From assembly GCA_947493885.1 (NCBI GenBank), contig CANLTE010000003.1:186001-250000 (forward strand): 64,000 nucleotides of DNA, in the 5' to 3' direction. The DNA is from an uncultured Maribacter sp. (GTDB lineage Bacteria > Bacteroidota > Bacteroidia > Flavobacteriales > Flavobacteriaceae). The position numbers were made by a program, and so were the translations under genes. Positions 53,629-62,413 of this stretch are shown piece after piece (position 1 is the first letter of the stretch; each line of letters begins with the position of its first letter). The notes beneath the pieces were generated by a model that was not told where the DNA came from, made no database searches, and saw only the letters and a list, made by a program, of their open reading frames with translations.

Positions 53629-54729
53629 ATGAAAACACTAGTCCTCATTTTAACAATATTCCCCTTCCTGCTCAATGCACAGGAAATTTCAGAACTTTTA
53701 CAGGAGAAACTTATTGATAGTACAGAAAACCCTGTTCACGGTATATCATTTCTTATTGAAAAAGATGGAAATGTGTTGGTCAATGAAGCTGTAGGGCAAC
53801 TTCAAAAAGACGGAGATGCTCTACAGGTAACAGACCAGTTTAGAATAGCTAGTAGCACCAAGACATTTACTGCAACTGTAATATTACAACTAGAAGAAGA
53901 AGGCAAGCTTTCCCTTTCAGATAACATCTATTCGTATTTAAAAGATATTGAATATTTAAGACTGGACGATTTTCATTGGTATGAGAATTCCGCTTTCGCG
54001 AGAGCAATAAGCATACAACAGTTGCTATCACACAAAAGTGGATTAGCTGATGTTTTCAATGACAAACAAGAAGAACTGTTGGGGCTGGTGATGCAAAACC
54101 CAGGACAACAGTATCTACCCAAAGATGTGGTTGATTGGTATTTTGAATTCGGGCTTCATAAAGAAGCAAAATTCAAACCGGGAGAAGGTTGGCATTATTC
54201 GGATATGAATTATGTACTACTCGGGTTATTGATTGAAAAGTTAGACCAAAAACCACTAGCGCAATCCATAAGAGACCGCATTCTCAAGCCCCTTGATTTA
54301 AAAGACACCTATTTAGAATATTATGAGAGTGCGAGAGACAGCAAACCTAGATTGCATCAGTACGTAGGCACCATCGATTTTAATAGTGTAAATACCTCTT
54401 TTGATTGGTCAGGTGGAGGGCTGGTCAGTACACATCAAGACGTAGCTACATTTATCAAGGCGCTGTTCAATGGAATGCTTATTTCTGAAAAGTCATTACA
54501 AAAAATGATAACCACGGAAGCAACTTTTGAAAACCACCTTCCCTATGGGCTTGGAGTCTATGAGTCTGTTTATAATGGCCAAACCTTCTATGGACATTAT
54601 GGCTTTTTTGGTACGTATATTGGCTATTGTCCAGATACCAAAACGGTATTGTCTTATTGCATCACTCAGGCAATGCCTTCTTTTAATGTGTATGAATTTG
54701 TAAATTACATTGTCGAAAATTCAAAATGA
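53629..54729 (+). CDS. Serine hydrolase, class C beta-lactamase fold
   Basis: A 366-residue secreted enzyme (signal peptide to about residue 17, LLNAQ). S75-x-x-K78 (SSTK), the Y-S-D in place of Y-x-N (about residue 193), and H-Y-G near the C-terminus are the three catalytic elements of the fold. The D for N change is frequent in esterase members, so this is more likely a peptidase or esterase than a penicillin-resistance enzyme. The stop overlaps the next ATG. Confidence 0.88.
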   Translation: MKTLVLILTIFPFLLNAQEISELLQEKLIDSTENPVHGISFLIEKDGNVLVNEAVGQLQKDGDALQVTDQFRIASSTKTFTATVILQLEEEGKLSLSDNIYSYLKDIEYLRLDDFHWYENSAFARAISIQQLLSHKSGLADVFNDKQEELLGLVMQNPGQQYLPKDVVDWYFEFGLHKEAKFKPGEGWHYSDMNYVLLGLLIEKLDQKPLAQSIRDRILKPLDLKDTYLEYYESARDSKPRLHQYVGTIDFNSVNTSFDWSGGGLVSTHQDVATFIKALFNGMLISEKSLQKMITTEATFENHLPYGLGVYESVYNGQTFYGHYGFFGTYIGYCPDTKTVLSYCITQAMPSFNVYEFVNYIVENSK

Positions 54730-55163
54730 ATATACGTAAATCCATAGCTATTTCTTTCTTTTTAATCGCCTTGGTGATGGGTGTTGTATTCTATTCATAT
54801 TTGAATTTTCCTGTAGGTTTAGAAGGGTATTTCACAAGGTCGTATTATGCCCAGTTTGGTGCGCTTGCCATTGCCATAGAATTGATAATCGCATCATATT
54901 ATTTGTTTCGGGGAAATAACAAAGCAAATTTCTATCTAGCACTATACGGTTTTACAGCTGTTTTGGATATACTATTTCATATCAGCGGTTTTCTCACCAG
55001 TAATGTTCCGATTTATGGAATGATTATGTTTGGAATCTGTGCTATCCTCTCCTTTTACATTTCATTTTCAAACTCTTTTAATTTAGGCAAGATATCCCTT
55101 TGGGGTGCCTTATTGAGCTTTGTAATGGGGAACGTTATTGAGTGGTTTTTTAATTTTAGTTGA
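54726..55163 (+). CDS. Membrane protein of unknown function (145 residues)
   Basis: Four hydrophobic helices, basic first residues, no motifs I recognise. ATG overlaps the preceding stop in ATGA, so it is co-translated with the serine hydrolase. Its last 54 bases overlap the end of the minus-strand gene at 55110. Confidence 0.65.
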   Translation: MNIRKSIAISFFLIALVMGVVFYSYLNFPVGLEGYFTRSYYAQFGALAIAIELIIASYYLFRGNNKANFYLALYGFTAVLDILFHISGFLTSNVPIYGMIMFGICAILSFYISFSNSFNLGKISLWGALLSFVMGNVIEWFFNFS

Positions 55164-55973
55164 ATAGTTTACACTATTACTTGATGTGTAAATAGCTTGA
55201 ATGGGAGTATCGAATTTTAGTTTATTTTCTCTTGAGTAAGGTAATGCCGTAATTACATAATGTCTCTCATTTTTATGTTTTTTATTATCACATACAAATT
55301 CATAATAAATGTGATTATCTGAAACCCAAGTAAGTTGGCTTTGGTCATTTACTAATGCATAATGCGGATTTTCATAATCTAGCTTTCCTTTTGCATTAAA
55401 ATGATATACGTGGCCTAAGATGATTATTTCCTCTCCTTTCTGAATCAAATAATTCCATCCAAATCCATCTCCTGTAAAACAAGTTTGAAAACCGATTATT
55501 TTAAAAAATTCATTAATTTCAAGATTAATTTCTTTGAATGAAAGCCAAAGATGTCTTACAGGCATCGATTTCCATTTACCACTCCATTCACCAGAAAATG
55601 TATTTAAAACATCTGAATCTTTTAAGGTTTTGGAAGGATGCTTTGATAGTTGCTTTATTGGATGTTTTACGTCTAGATGATGAATGAGTTTCTTTTCAAT
55701 TATTCTATTTAATTTTGATTGTTTTATATAATAAGATGACTGATGGAAATTGAAGGACTTTATCGCACCATTGTGAAAATAGGTTTCAAAGTTCTCTTGT
55801 GTCACTCCATATAATCTCATTTCTTCAGAAAACTTAAAAATTTCTTTGTAGTCCTTTGCCAACTGTAGGCTAAGCCTTGAATAATCTGACTCATTATTTA
55901 CAATATCGAATGGATTATTTAAAAAATAGGTCATTAATACTATCACTACCTTTATATAGATTTTAGTAATCAT
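55110..55973 (-). CDS. Protein of unknown function (287 residues)
   Basis: A soluble-looking protein with a hydrophobic N-terminus (KIYIKVVIVLMTYFL) that could be a signal anchor. The middle part has GEWSGKWKSMPVRHLWLSF and a conserved-looking QTCFTGDGFGWNYL; the C-terminal part is beta-rich. No family recognised. Stop region overlaps the convergent gene by 54 bp. Confidence 0.55.
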   Translation of the reverse strand: MITKIYIKVVIVLMTYFLNNPFDIVNNESDYSRLSLQLAKDYKEIFKFSEEMRLYGVTQENFETYFHNGAIKSFNFHQSSYYIKQSKLNRIIEKKLIHHLDVKHPIKQLSKHPSKTLKDSDVLNTFSGEWSGKWKSMPVRHLWLSFKEINLEINEFFKIIGFQTCFTGDGFGWNYLIQKGEEIIILGHVYHFNAKGKLDYENPHYALVNDQSQLTWVSDNHIYYEFVCDNKKHKNERHYVITALPYSRENKLKFDTPIQAIYTSSNSVNYSTKIKKPLNNVPHYKAQ

Positions 55974-55981
55974 AATTGATT

Positions 55982-56377
55982 TTAAGAGGTGATAATTTTT
56001 TTTGGTTGTGGCAATTTCCAGGATGTTCGTAAAATGATGAGAAGTAGAAGATTTTCAACAATTACAAAGAAAATGTTATCCATATCCGCTGATGGCAGTG
56101 TACTCAAAAAGCCCAAAGATGTAATTACCGCAGCAACAGTATTGTACCATTTGTTGGCCTTGTTTTTTAATATTCTTGATAAGAGTATCATAAGAATGGG
56201 TACTTGGGCCACAAAACCATAAAACAACATATTTATTTCCGGCACTTGAAGTGACATCATTTGTTCTATATAGCCTTCACGTAAAAACTCGTGTAGGTCT
56301 CTTACTATCATATTAAACAGTATGACAATCCATAAGGTAGATAGCAGTACTTTTGGGTCTATGTTTTTTGTGTTCAT
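55982..56377 (-). CDS. Small membrane protein, DUF6326-like
   Basis: A 131-residue protein with four hydrophobic helices and an early acidic loop (VRDLHEFLREGYIEQ, about 27-41). The order of a charged loop after the first helix and a final cytoplasmic tail resembles DUF6326. The match is from memory of the pattern only. Confidence 0.55.
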   Translation of the reverse strand: MNTKNIDPKVLLSTLWIVILFNMIVRDLHEFLREGYIEQMMSLQVPEINMLFYGFVAQVPILMILLSRILKNKANKWYNTVAAVITSLGFLSTLPSADMDNIFFVIVENLLLLIILRTSWKLPQPKKIITS

Positions 56378-56412
56378 AATGAATTATTTTATAGTTTGTT
56401 TGTTGTGAACCA

Positions 56413-57045
56413 TTAGTTTGCTTGTACTAAATTTTGAATGGTTATGAATTTTAAATCATCTATTACGGCATTAGATTGCCCCCAATAATAACTATCATCA
56501 CTGCCAGATATAATCTGAATGACAATAGTTAAATAATTACCCTTAGGAATTTCGTTGATATCTAAATGAAACCACTCAAATTGTGCTTCAGGCTTAGTTA
56601 TGTTTAGAATTGTGGCTTTTTCAGGAAGTATAATGGGAGTTTCATCCATTGAACTTTCAGAAGAAAAAACTGCAATGCGTAAAGTATCCTTAGCAGTATC
56701 AATATCTGAGCCTGAAAATTTATATCGCCCAACTAGTCGGAGGTTTTTTTTGTTTTGAGGAATTGGAAAACTTGTGATTATACTATTAGCTTGTGCATCA
56801 TATGTTCTGTGTAACGCCAAAGCATTTTCGTTGGCATCTGGTAAGTAATATTTGTACGCAAAACCGTGTCCATCATCTAGTCTTGAAACTTCATTTTTTG
56901 GATGCTCTTTCCAACCTACAGGAACGTCATAAGTGTGTTTGTTGGTGATAATGGTTTCAAATAGATTAAAGTCACCATTTGGAACTTCTATTTGCGCTAC
57001 CATTTCAAATGATACGCAGAGAATTAATAGTATTATTTTATACAT
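56413..57045 (-). CDS. Secreted beta-sandwich protein of unknown function
   Basis: About 210 residues from the ATG at 57045 (the frame is open to 57111, but the signal peptide MYKIILLILCVSFEMVAQ begins there). The mature part has alternating strands and a GWKEHP, SGSDIDTAKDTLRIAVF pattern like carbohydrate-binding or PCMD-type beta-sandwiches of flavobacteria, with an NAVIDDLKF end. Binding target unknown. Follows the 57139-57756 gene on the same strand. Confidence 0.6.
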   Translation of the reverse strand: MYKIILLILCVSFEMVAQIEVPNGDFNLFETIITNKHTYDVPVGWKEHPKNEVSRLDDGHGFAYKYYLPDANENALALHRTYDAQANSIITSFPIPQNKKNLRLVGRYKFSGSDIDTAKDTLRIAVFSSESSMDETPIILPEKATILNITKPEAQFEWFHLDINEIPKGNYLTIVIQIISGSDDSYYWGQSNAVIDDLKFITIQNLVQAN

Positions 57046-57138
57046 AATAAAGTATTTTGAAAGATTTTGTTTTGAATGCCAATTAGAAAGGCGAAAGGGA
57101 TGCAGTAACAAATTGCTAAGTGAGCTTTATTGGTTTCA

Positions 57139-57756
57139 TCAAAATTTATAGCCTATGAAAAACCAAAAATTGTTTACGAATTTATGAGCTGAAATTGTTG
57201 TATCTCCCCATTCTGTTTCTGGAATGTCATTAAAATAGTATCGAAACGGTATAGATATATTAGCATATAAATGCTTAAGACCAAATAACTTCTCTTTTCT
57301 ATAGCCAATGGCAAACCCGACCGTAGCAGTTTCATTTTCTAGGATGTTATCCGAAATAAGGTGATTGTATTCGTCCTTGACGTAGGCTATACTGCCACTG
57401 TAATAAAAATTCTTATGTTTTCCAAAATATCGGTCGTAGTATAATTCATAGATTCGGAAGTACCCTTCCACATTATTTCCATCTACAGCTGTAGATTCCC
57501 ATTTACTAGACAAGTGTCTTTCTGTTAGATTGACTTCCCCAATCATTAATCTTATTTGATTTTTATCATCGAAACGATAGCCTACCTCACCTGCAAAATT
57601 TTGAAACTTATTCATAGTCATTTCAAAGGTTTCATAACCAATAAAAAATGATGACCGGTCCTTGTCCTGAGCCTTAACTGAACTAGCTAGTAAGCAAATG
57701 ATAAACCCAACAATTATTTTGAATTTATTGCTAATTGAATTTGTTTTTTTAGTCAT
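57139..57756 (-). CDS. Outer-membrane-like secreted protein
   Basis: A 205-residue protein with signal peptide (KIIVGFIICLLASSVKAQ), then many amphipathic strands with aromatic ends (RSSFFIGYETFEM, YYSGSIAYVKDEYN, NFWFFIGYKF), ending in F: a small 8-strand-type barrel of the porin/OmpA-like kind. Upstream lies a TCTGC-type direct repeat pair (57854-57886) likely bound by the LytTR regulator. Confidence 0.65.
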   Translation of the reverse strand: MTKKTNSISNKFKIIVGFIICLLASSVKAQDKDRSSFFIGYETFEMTMNKFQNFAGEVGYRFDDKNQIRLMIGEVNLTERHLSSKWESTAVDGNNVEGYFRIYELYYDRYFGKHKNFYYSGSIAYVKDEYNHLISDNILENETATVGFAIGYRKEKLFGLKHLYANISIPFRYYFNDIPETEWGDTTISAHKFVNNFWFFIGYKF

Positions 57757-57853
57757 AATAAAAGATTTTAACCTGATAAAAGGTTGATTATGAGGTAAAT
57801 ATTAGCATATTCAAATGACTAAAAAATTGTATTATGCAAGGTCTGTATAGCTA

Positions 57854-57886
57854 TCTGCGAAATGGTCTTTTTAATCTGCAAAAGAT
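57854..57886 (-). promoter_or_regulatory. LytTR-type direct repeat pair, 21-bp period
   Basis: TCTGCGAAATGG and TCTGCAAAAGAT start 21 bp apart (57854, 57875), the period expected for LytTR-domain dimers. They lie about 100 bp ahead of the outer-membrane-like gene (start 57756, minus strand). A similar pair is at 59925-59957. Confidence 0.6.
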
Positions 57887-58020
57887 TTTGCTTTAAGAGC
57901 TGTTTTAAAAAAAAGTAATGGGGAATTCTGAAGTGGTTACCATAAATATCTCAGTGGTAAACCAATACTATAATTCTAACTTTTTAATTATATAGTGAAA
58001 AGGTATGATGCGCAAGTACC

Positions 58021-58060
58021 CAATAAAAAAGCGATTAGTTTCTAATTTGAAACTAATCGC
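58021..58060 (-). terminator. Terminator of the LytTR two-component operon
   Basis: GCGATTAGTTTC and its complement make a 12-bp perfect stem with a TAATTT loop; on the minus strand TTTTTTATTG follows. Located after the stop of the response regulator gene (58110). Confidence 0.9.
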
Positions 58061-58109
58061 CATATATGAAAACCCATTTACAGGCTTTGTTTTGTATTAT
58101 TTTATGAAA

Positions 58110-58808
58110 TCACCATTTACTGTTACTTATTTGCTCAAAAAAACTAGTTTTATACGTTTCTGAAATAGGAATGAGCTGGTCTGCAATTCTTATTCTATTT
58201 CTTTCTATGGAATCGATTTTACTTAAGGAAACCATATAGGATTTATGTACTCTACATACCAAATTGGGCGGTATAATTTGTTCAAATTCTTTGAAATTTT
58301 GCAAGGTCATAATCCTTTTATCAATGGTATGAATTCTTCGATAATCACGCATTCCTTCAATGTATAAAATATCTTGAAGGTTAATTTTCTCTAATCGATT
58401 CTCTGTCTTAACAAAAATAAATTCAGGAGTAGTATTTGTCCCTACTTTGTTTAAATTATCCAGAGCTTTATTAGCTGCTTGAAGAAATCTATTAAAAGTA
58501 AAAGGTTTTAGTAAGTAATCGGTAACGTTTAGCTCATAGCTTTTTAGTGCATATTCTTGGTAAGCCGTAGTAATGATTACTTGACTTTCTATTTTTGAAC
58601 TTTCTAGTAATTCTACTCCAGTTAACTCATCCATATTAATATCTAGAAAGAGGACATCTACTTTGTTAGCTTTAAGGTAAGCGAGACCATCTAATGCATT
58701 GTCAAAAGTTGCAGATACTGTAAGAAACGGTACTTTATGAGTGAACTCTTTGGTTCTCTCGAGCGCCAATGGTTCGTCTTCTATGATGATGCAGTTATAT
58801 TGTTTCAT
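58110..58808 (-). CDS. LytTR-family response regulator
   Basis: A 232-residue two-domain regulator. Receiver domain (1-120) with acidic pair E10-D11 and phospho-acceptor D56 (LFLDINMDE), plus the TTAY and LLKPF switch residues; C-terminal LytTR DNA-binding domain (about 135-230, RLEKINLQDILYIEGMRDYRRIHT in which DILYIEG is typical). Works with the kinase encoded 23 bp upstream on the same strand. The 21-bp repeat pairs nearby are its likely binding sites. Confidence 0.93.
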   Translation of the reverse strand: MKQYNCIIIEDEPLALERTKEFTHKVPFLTVSATFDNALDGLAYLKANKVDVLFLDINMDELTGVELLESSKIESQVIITTAYQEYALKSYELNVTDYLLKPFTFNRFLQAANKALDNLNKVGTNTTPEFIFVKTENRLEKINLQDILYIEGMRDYRRIHTIDKRIMTLQNFKEFEQIIPPNLVCRVHKSYMVSLSKIDSIERNRIRIADQLIPISETYKTSFFEQISNSKW

Positions 58809-58831
58809 TAGTGATGTGGTTCTTTATAAAA

Positions 58832-59860
58832 TCATTGACTAATCGATAATTCGACGCTGTATAATTCGTTTGCTTTTTCAACTTTTAAATTGTGTTTTTC
58901 AGGGTATAAAAGATTTAGTCTTCTTTCAATAAGCGTATTGCCCAAACCACTGTTTTCCTGACTTATTTTTCTATTTGGATTGAATTTGTTTTTACATTCA
59001 AATGCTACAGTTTCTTTACCTATAGTAATATTAATTGTAATTGCATTGTCTAACTTCTTATTAGTAGTATGCTTAAAAGCGTTTTCAATAAATGGAAGAA
59101 AAACCATTGGGGCAATAGTTTTACCTTCTGGTGAACCTATAATTTCAAAGTTTACATAGTTAGAATTTACTGTTCGTATTTTCTGCAGCGCAATGTACTT
59201 CTCAATATATTCAAGTTCTTTGGAGAGTAGAATTTTATCCGTTTTTGTTTCAAACAACATAAACCGCATAATATCGGACAGTTTGTTTAAGTAAGTAGAA
59301 GCCTCTTCTGCATTTTTAAGAATTAGAATATCAATATTGTTCAATGTATTAAACAAAAAATGTGGGTCTAGCTGCGATTTAACCAACGTCATCTCCATTT
59401 CGTGATTTTTTTGCTTCAATTCTTCTTTCAATTTTAATTCTTCGTACCAAGAAATAAACCCTTTAGTAATAAGAGCCACTACGCCAGTTGCAAGACAGAC
59501 AAAAGAACTGAAAATTATACCAACAATCATAGATTGTCCACGTTCCGTTAAGCTCTCTATCCCTAAGAAAATATAAATTAGAAGATTCCCCAATAAAGAT
59601 GCCCCAATTGCAAAAGACAGTGCATAAATAAAGGACAGTACAAATTTCTTTTCACGAATTTTTGGAAAGACAAGAAAATAGAATAAATAATAAGAAATAA
59701 CAGACGGAATTACCGTAAAATACAAAACTCTTTCTGTTGTTTCATCAACAATGGTATTATTATCCTCTCCTTGCAATGAAAGGACAACTAATACAATGGT
59801 TAAAACCAAATAACATAGCCAAAACCCAATATGTAATCCTATGATAATTGATTTTTTCAC
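58832..59860 (-). CDS. LytS-type sensor histidine kinase
   Basis: A 342-residue kinase with four N-terminal membrane helices (about 8-28, 45-65, 73-100, 110-133) and no large sensor domain, then the HisKA_7TM/His_kinase motif QLDPHFLFNTLNN with phospho-acceptor H167, followed by an ATPase part (FLPFIENAFKHTT; N-box) and G-L-G-N-T box. Signal may be membrane state or a small molecule. First gene of a two-gene operon with the response regulator. Confidence 0.92.
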   Translation of the reverse strand: MKKSIIIGLHIGFWLCYLVLTIVLVVLSLQGEDNNTIVDETTERVLYFTVIPSVISYYLFYFLVFPKIREKKFVLSFIYALSFAIGASLLGNLLIYIFLGIESLTERGQSMIVGIIFSSFVCLATGVVALITKGFISWYEELKLKEELKQKNHEMEMTLVKSQLDPHFLFNTLNNIDILILKNAEEASTYLNKLSDIMRFMLFETKTDKILLSKELEYIEKYIALQKIRTVNSNYVNFEIIGSPEGKTIAPMVFLPFIENAFKHTTNKKLDNAITINITIGKETVAFECKNKFNPNRKISQENSGLGNTLIERRLNLLYPEKHNLKVEKANELYSVELSISQ

Positions 59861-59924
59861 GATTATAAAATACTAAATAATTTTTAGCAAATATCAATTT
59901 ATTTATTACCCAGAAAAAAACCAT

Positions 59925-59957
59925 TCTGCAAATTGGAACTATTTATCTGCGAATTGG
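59925..59957. promoter_or_regulatory. LytTR-type direct repeat pair between kinase and Crp/Fnr genes
   Basis: TCTGCAAATTGG (59925-59936) and TCTGCGAATTGG (59946-59957) start 21 bp apart; a weaker TCTGCTAGTAAT begins at 59972. Placed to control both divergent genes. Confidence 0.65.
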
Positions 59958-60018
59958 GTCGAATTTTTAAATCTGCTAGTAATTATTTAAATTACTTTCA
60001 CTTAAACATCGTATGTAA

Positions 60019-60612
60019 TTGAATTATAAAGAATCTCATAAGCTTTTACTTAGCAATGTATCTCGGTTTATCAACTTAACTGAGTTAGAAAAGCAGAAAT
60101 ACATCTCTTTACTCACCGAAATAAAGGTGAAGAAGAAAGATTTTCTGATGCAAGCAGGAGAGATTACTAAGTATGAATATTTTATCATCAAAGGATGTTT
60201 GAAAGTGTATACTTTAGATGAGGAAGGCGCACCTCATATTTCAATGTTTGCTATTGAAGATTACTGGACTGGTGATTTGTCAAGCTTTATGACCAAGGAA
60301 CCTTCAAGATATTATATTAAAGCAACGGAACATTCAGAACTTCTGGGAATTTCGAGAGAGAATTATGATTTGTTGTTTCGAGAGATTCCAAAATTTGAAC
60401 GGTTTTATCGCATCTTATATCAAAAGTCTTTAATCAGTTATATCAGACGCTCAAACTACGGCATTTCTTTAACAGCTGAAGAACGATATTTAGAATTCAA
60501 AAAGAAATATCCACAAATTGTCAGTAGAATTACACAAAAAGACTTAGCCGCATATATTGGGATTACACCAGAATTTATGAGCAAAATAATTACAAAAGTC
60601 AACCGAACGTAA
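60019..60612 (+). CDS. Crp/Fnr-family transcriptional regulator (third of three), TTG start
   Basis: A 197-residue Crp/Fnr protein of the same build as the other two (beta roll about 30-115, KYEYFIIKGCLKVYTLDEEG; C-terminal helix-turn-helix LAAYIGITPEFMSKIITK). An in-frame TAA stands directly before base 60019 and no ATG or GTG follows until residue 41, so TTG is the start. Divergent from the LytTR operon and close to its repeat pair. The DoxX and FMN-reductase genes downstream are likely targets. Confidence 0.85.
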   Translation: MNYKESHKLLLSNVSRFINLTELEKQKYISLLTEIKVKKKDFLMQAGEITKYEYFIIKGCLKVYTLDEEGAPHISMFAIEDYWTGDLSSFMTKEPSRYYIKATEHSELLGISRENYDLLFREIPKFERFYRILYQKSLISYIRRSNYGISLTAEERYLEFKKKYPQIVSRITQKDLAAYIGITPEFMSKIITKVNRT

Positions 60613-60665
60613 AAGTCTTAAACTAGTTCATTTTTTTTCACGCTTCACCATCGCAATTTTGAAGT

Positions 60666-61310
60666 GTGAAAAAAGTAAAACTCATATCAACAGTCTTTAT
60701 AATTGGTTTTGTAAGCACTATACAAGCCCAATTCAACCTAATGGAACTGTTTTCTGGATTCGAGAAAACTGATTTCACATTACTCTCTAGTTATTCCATA
60801 AATGATACTAATACGCTAAGTGTTACTACCCTTGCTTTCTTCCAAAAATTCAGAGAAAAAGAAAATCAAATCTTTGATGAAGTAGGCGTACAACCTACAT
60901 TATTCTGGAATTTTAATGAGACTATATCCGTCGGACCTTCCCTATACTATAATAGTTTCGGAGGGTTTTCAGAAAGACTATCAGCTCAGTTCACCTTAAA
61001 GAATTCCAACGCTCTATTTATTGTTATTCCAACTGTAGCATATTCAGAAAAGAAACAGGCTAGTCAAGCCGAAATATTTGCCCAATTTCAATTAAGTAAA
61101 CCACTAACCGCAACTATTTCACTGTGGTTTAATGGTCAGTTTCTAACAGTTTGGGACAAATTTAAAACGCATTCCAGAAGCTTCCAACAATTACGTTTAG
61201 GTCTATCCTACAAAGGACATCAATTTGGACTTGGGGCAGATTTTGACCAATACGGACATAAACCTATTCAAAAATCCTCTTTCGGATTGTATTACCGTAA
61301 AACATTTTAA
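60666..61310 (+). CDS. Secreted outer-membrane-like protein, GTG start
   Basis: A 214-residue protein starting with GTG (signal peptide VKKVKLISTVFIIGFVSTIQAQ, cleavage near residue 21). The mature part has about ten amphipathic strands (for example LFWNFNETISVGPSLYYNSFGGF, with alternating hydrophobics) and ends GLYYRKTF, a barrel-like end. CAATTTTG ends only 4 bases ahead of the GTG, so the mRNA may be leaderless. Follows the Crp/Fnr gene by 53 bp. Confidence 0.7.
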   Translation: MKKVKLISTVFIIGFVSTIQAQFNLMELFSGFEKTDFTLLSSYSINDTNTLSVTTLAFFQKFREKENQIFDEVGVQPTLFWNFNETISVGPSLYYNSFGGFSERLSAQFTLKNSNALFIVIPTVAYSEKKQASQAEIFAQFQLSKPLTATISLWFNGQFLTVWDKFKTHSRSFQQLRLGLSYKGHQFGLGADFDQYGHKPIQKSSFGLYYRKTF

Positions 61311-61322
61311 ACCATACATATT

Positions 61323-61778
61323 ATGAAAAATCTATTCAAAAAATTAATTACGACACACCCTAATTTGGGATTTAGTATTGCACGTTTAACACTAGGGTTA
61401 GTCATATTTCCGCACGGCGCGCAAAAGTTATTAGGACTCTTCGGTGGATATGGCTATCAAGGTACGATGGAGTCATTGACTACCCAAATGGGTTTGCCAA
61501 GTATCGTAGCCTTCTCAGTTATAATTATTGAGTTTTTTGGTTCCATTTCATTGGTTCTTGGACTCTTCTCTAGGTTTTGGGCATTGTCACTTATTGGAAT
61601 GTTCTCGGGTATCATTTTCACAACCCAACTAGAACACGGATTTTTTATGAATTGGTTTGGCAACCAAGCAGGAGAAGGATTCGAGTATTCCCTACTAGTC
61701 ATTGGTTTAGCACTAACAATTCTAATAAATGGAAGTGGAAAATGGTCAATTGATTCTATAATCTTAAAAAATAAATAA
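61323..61778 (+). CDS. DoxX-family membrane protein (second of two)
   Basis: A 151-residue protein with four helices, typical DoxX start (SIARLTLGLVIFPHGAQKLLGLFGGYG; key R-L-x-L-G and G-x-x-K-L-x-G-x-F-G-G) and the ALSLIGMFSGIIF and GLALTILINGSGKWSID segments. DoxX proteins are linked to membrane redox reactions. Followed by the FMN reductase at 2 bp, suggesting joint function. Confidence 0.92.
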   Translation: MKNLFKKLITTHPNLGFSIARLTLGLVIFPHGAQKLLGLFGGYGYQGTMESLTTQMGLPSIVAFSVIIIEFFGSISLVLGLFSRFWALSLIGMFSGIIFTTQLEHGFFMNWFGNQAGEGFEYSLLVIGLALTILINGSGKWSIDSIILKNK

Positions 61779-61780
61779 TT

Positions 61781-62314
61781 ATGAAAAAAGTAATCACAAT
61801 TGCAGGTAGCAACAGTCAAAAATCCATCAACAAAATGCTCATAGAGTACACTGTCACGCTTCTGGAGGATGTGGAAATCTTGACCATTGATTTAAATGAT
61901 TATGTACTTCCCATCTATGGAGAGGACTTTGAAGCAGAGAATGGCATTCCAACCGCTGTGAAAAGATTGGACGAAATCATTGAGTCTGTAGATGGATTCA
62001 TCATCTCTTTAGCAGAGCATAATGGTTCATATTCAGCAGTTTTTAAAAATACGCTGGACTGGTTATCACGAGTAGCTATGAAAATTTGGAAAGAGAAACC
62101 TATGCTGCTTATGGCAACTTCACCCGGAGGAAGAGGCGGTGCAACTGTACTAAAAGCGGCAAATGCTTCTTTTCCATTTCTGGGAGCACGAATCATAGAA
62201 ACATATTCGTTGCCATCTTTTTATGACAAATTTAAGGATGGTGGAATTGTAGAAGAGCACTATAGAAAAGAGCTGGCAAATAAAGCAGTGGCATTTTCTA
62301 AAGAATTGGGCTAA
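61781..62314 (+). CDS. NADPH-dependent FMN reductase
   Basis: A 177-residue single-domain relative of the fusion at 51473: GSNSQKSINKML (phosphate loop, about 6-17), LAEHNGSYSAVFKNTLDWLS, TSPGGRGGAT. Reduces free flavin or a quinone-like acceptor with NADPH. The presence of two copies, one fused to SnoaL, suggests duplication within the accessory region. Confidence 0.92.
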   Translation: MKKVITIAGSNSQKSINKMLIEYTVTLLEDVEILTIDLNDYVLPIYGEDFEAENGIPTAVKRLDEIIESVDGFIISLAEHNGSYSAVFKNTLDWLSRVAMKIWKEKPMLLMATSPGGRGGATVLKAANASFPFLGARIIETYSLPSFYDKFKDGGIVEEHYRKELANKAVAFSKELG

Positions 62315-62413
62315 GATAACGGAACACAACTCTGGAAATTCCTTGATAAACTACATCAAGTTAATGAATAGAAATCCAGAGAGTTAGTCTTCGATTTACA
62401 CAATGCACTTTTC

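Larger units (their letters stand above)
57757..58109. other. Regulatory non-coding stretch with LytTR-type repeats and terminator
   Basis: About 350 bases with no credible gene. Contains the direct repeats TCTGCGAAATGG (57854-57865) and TCTGCAAAAGAT (57875-57886) 21 bp apart, and the terminator at 58031-58060. Confidence 0.65.
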
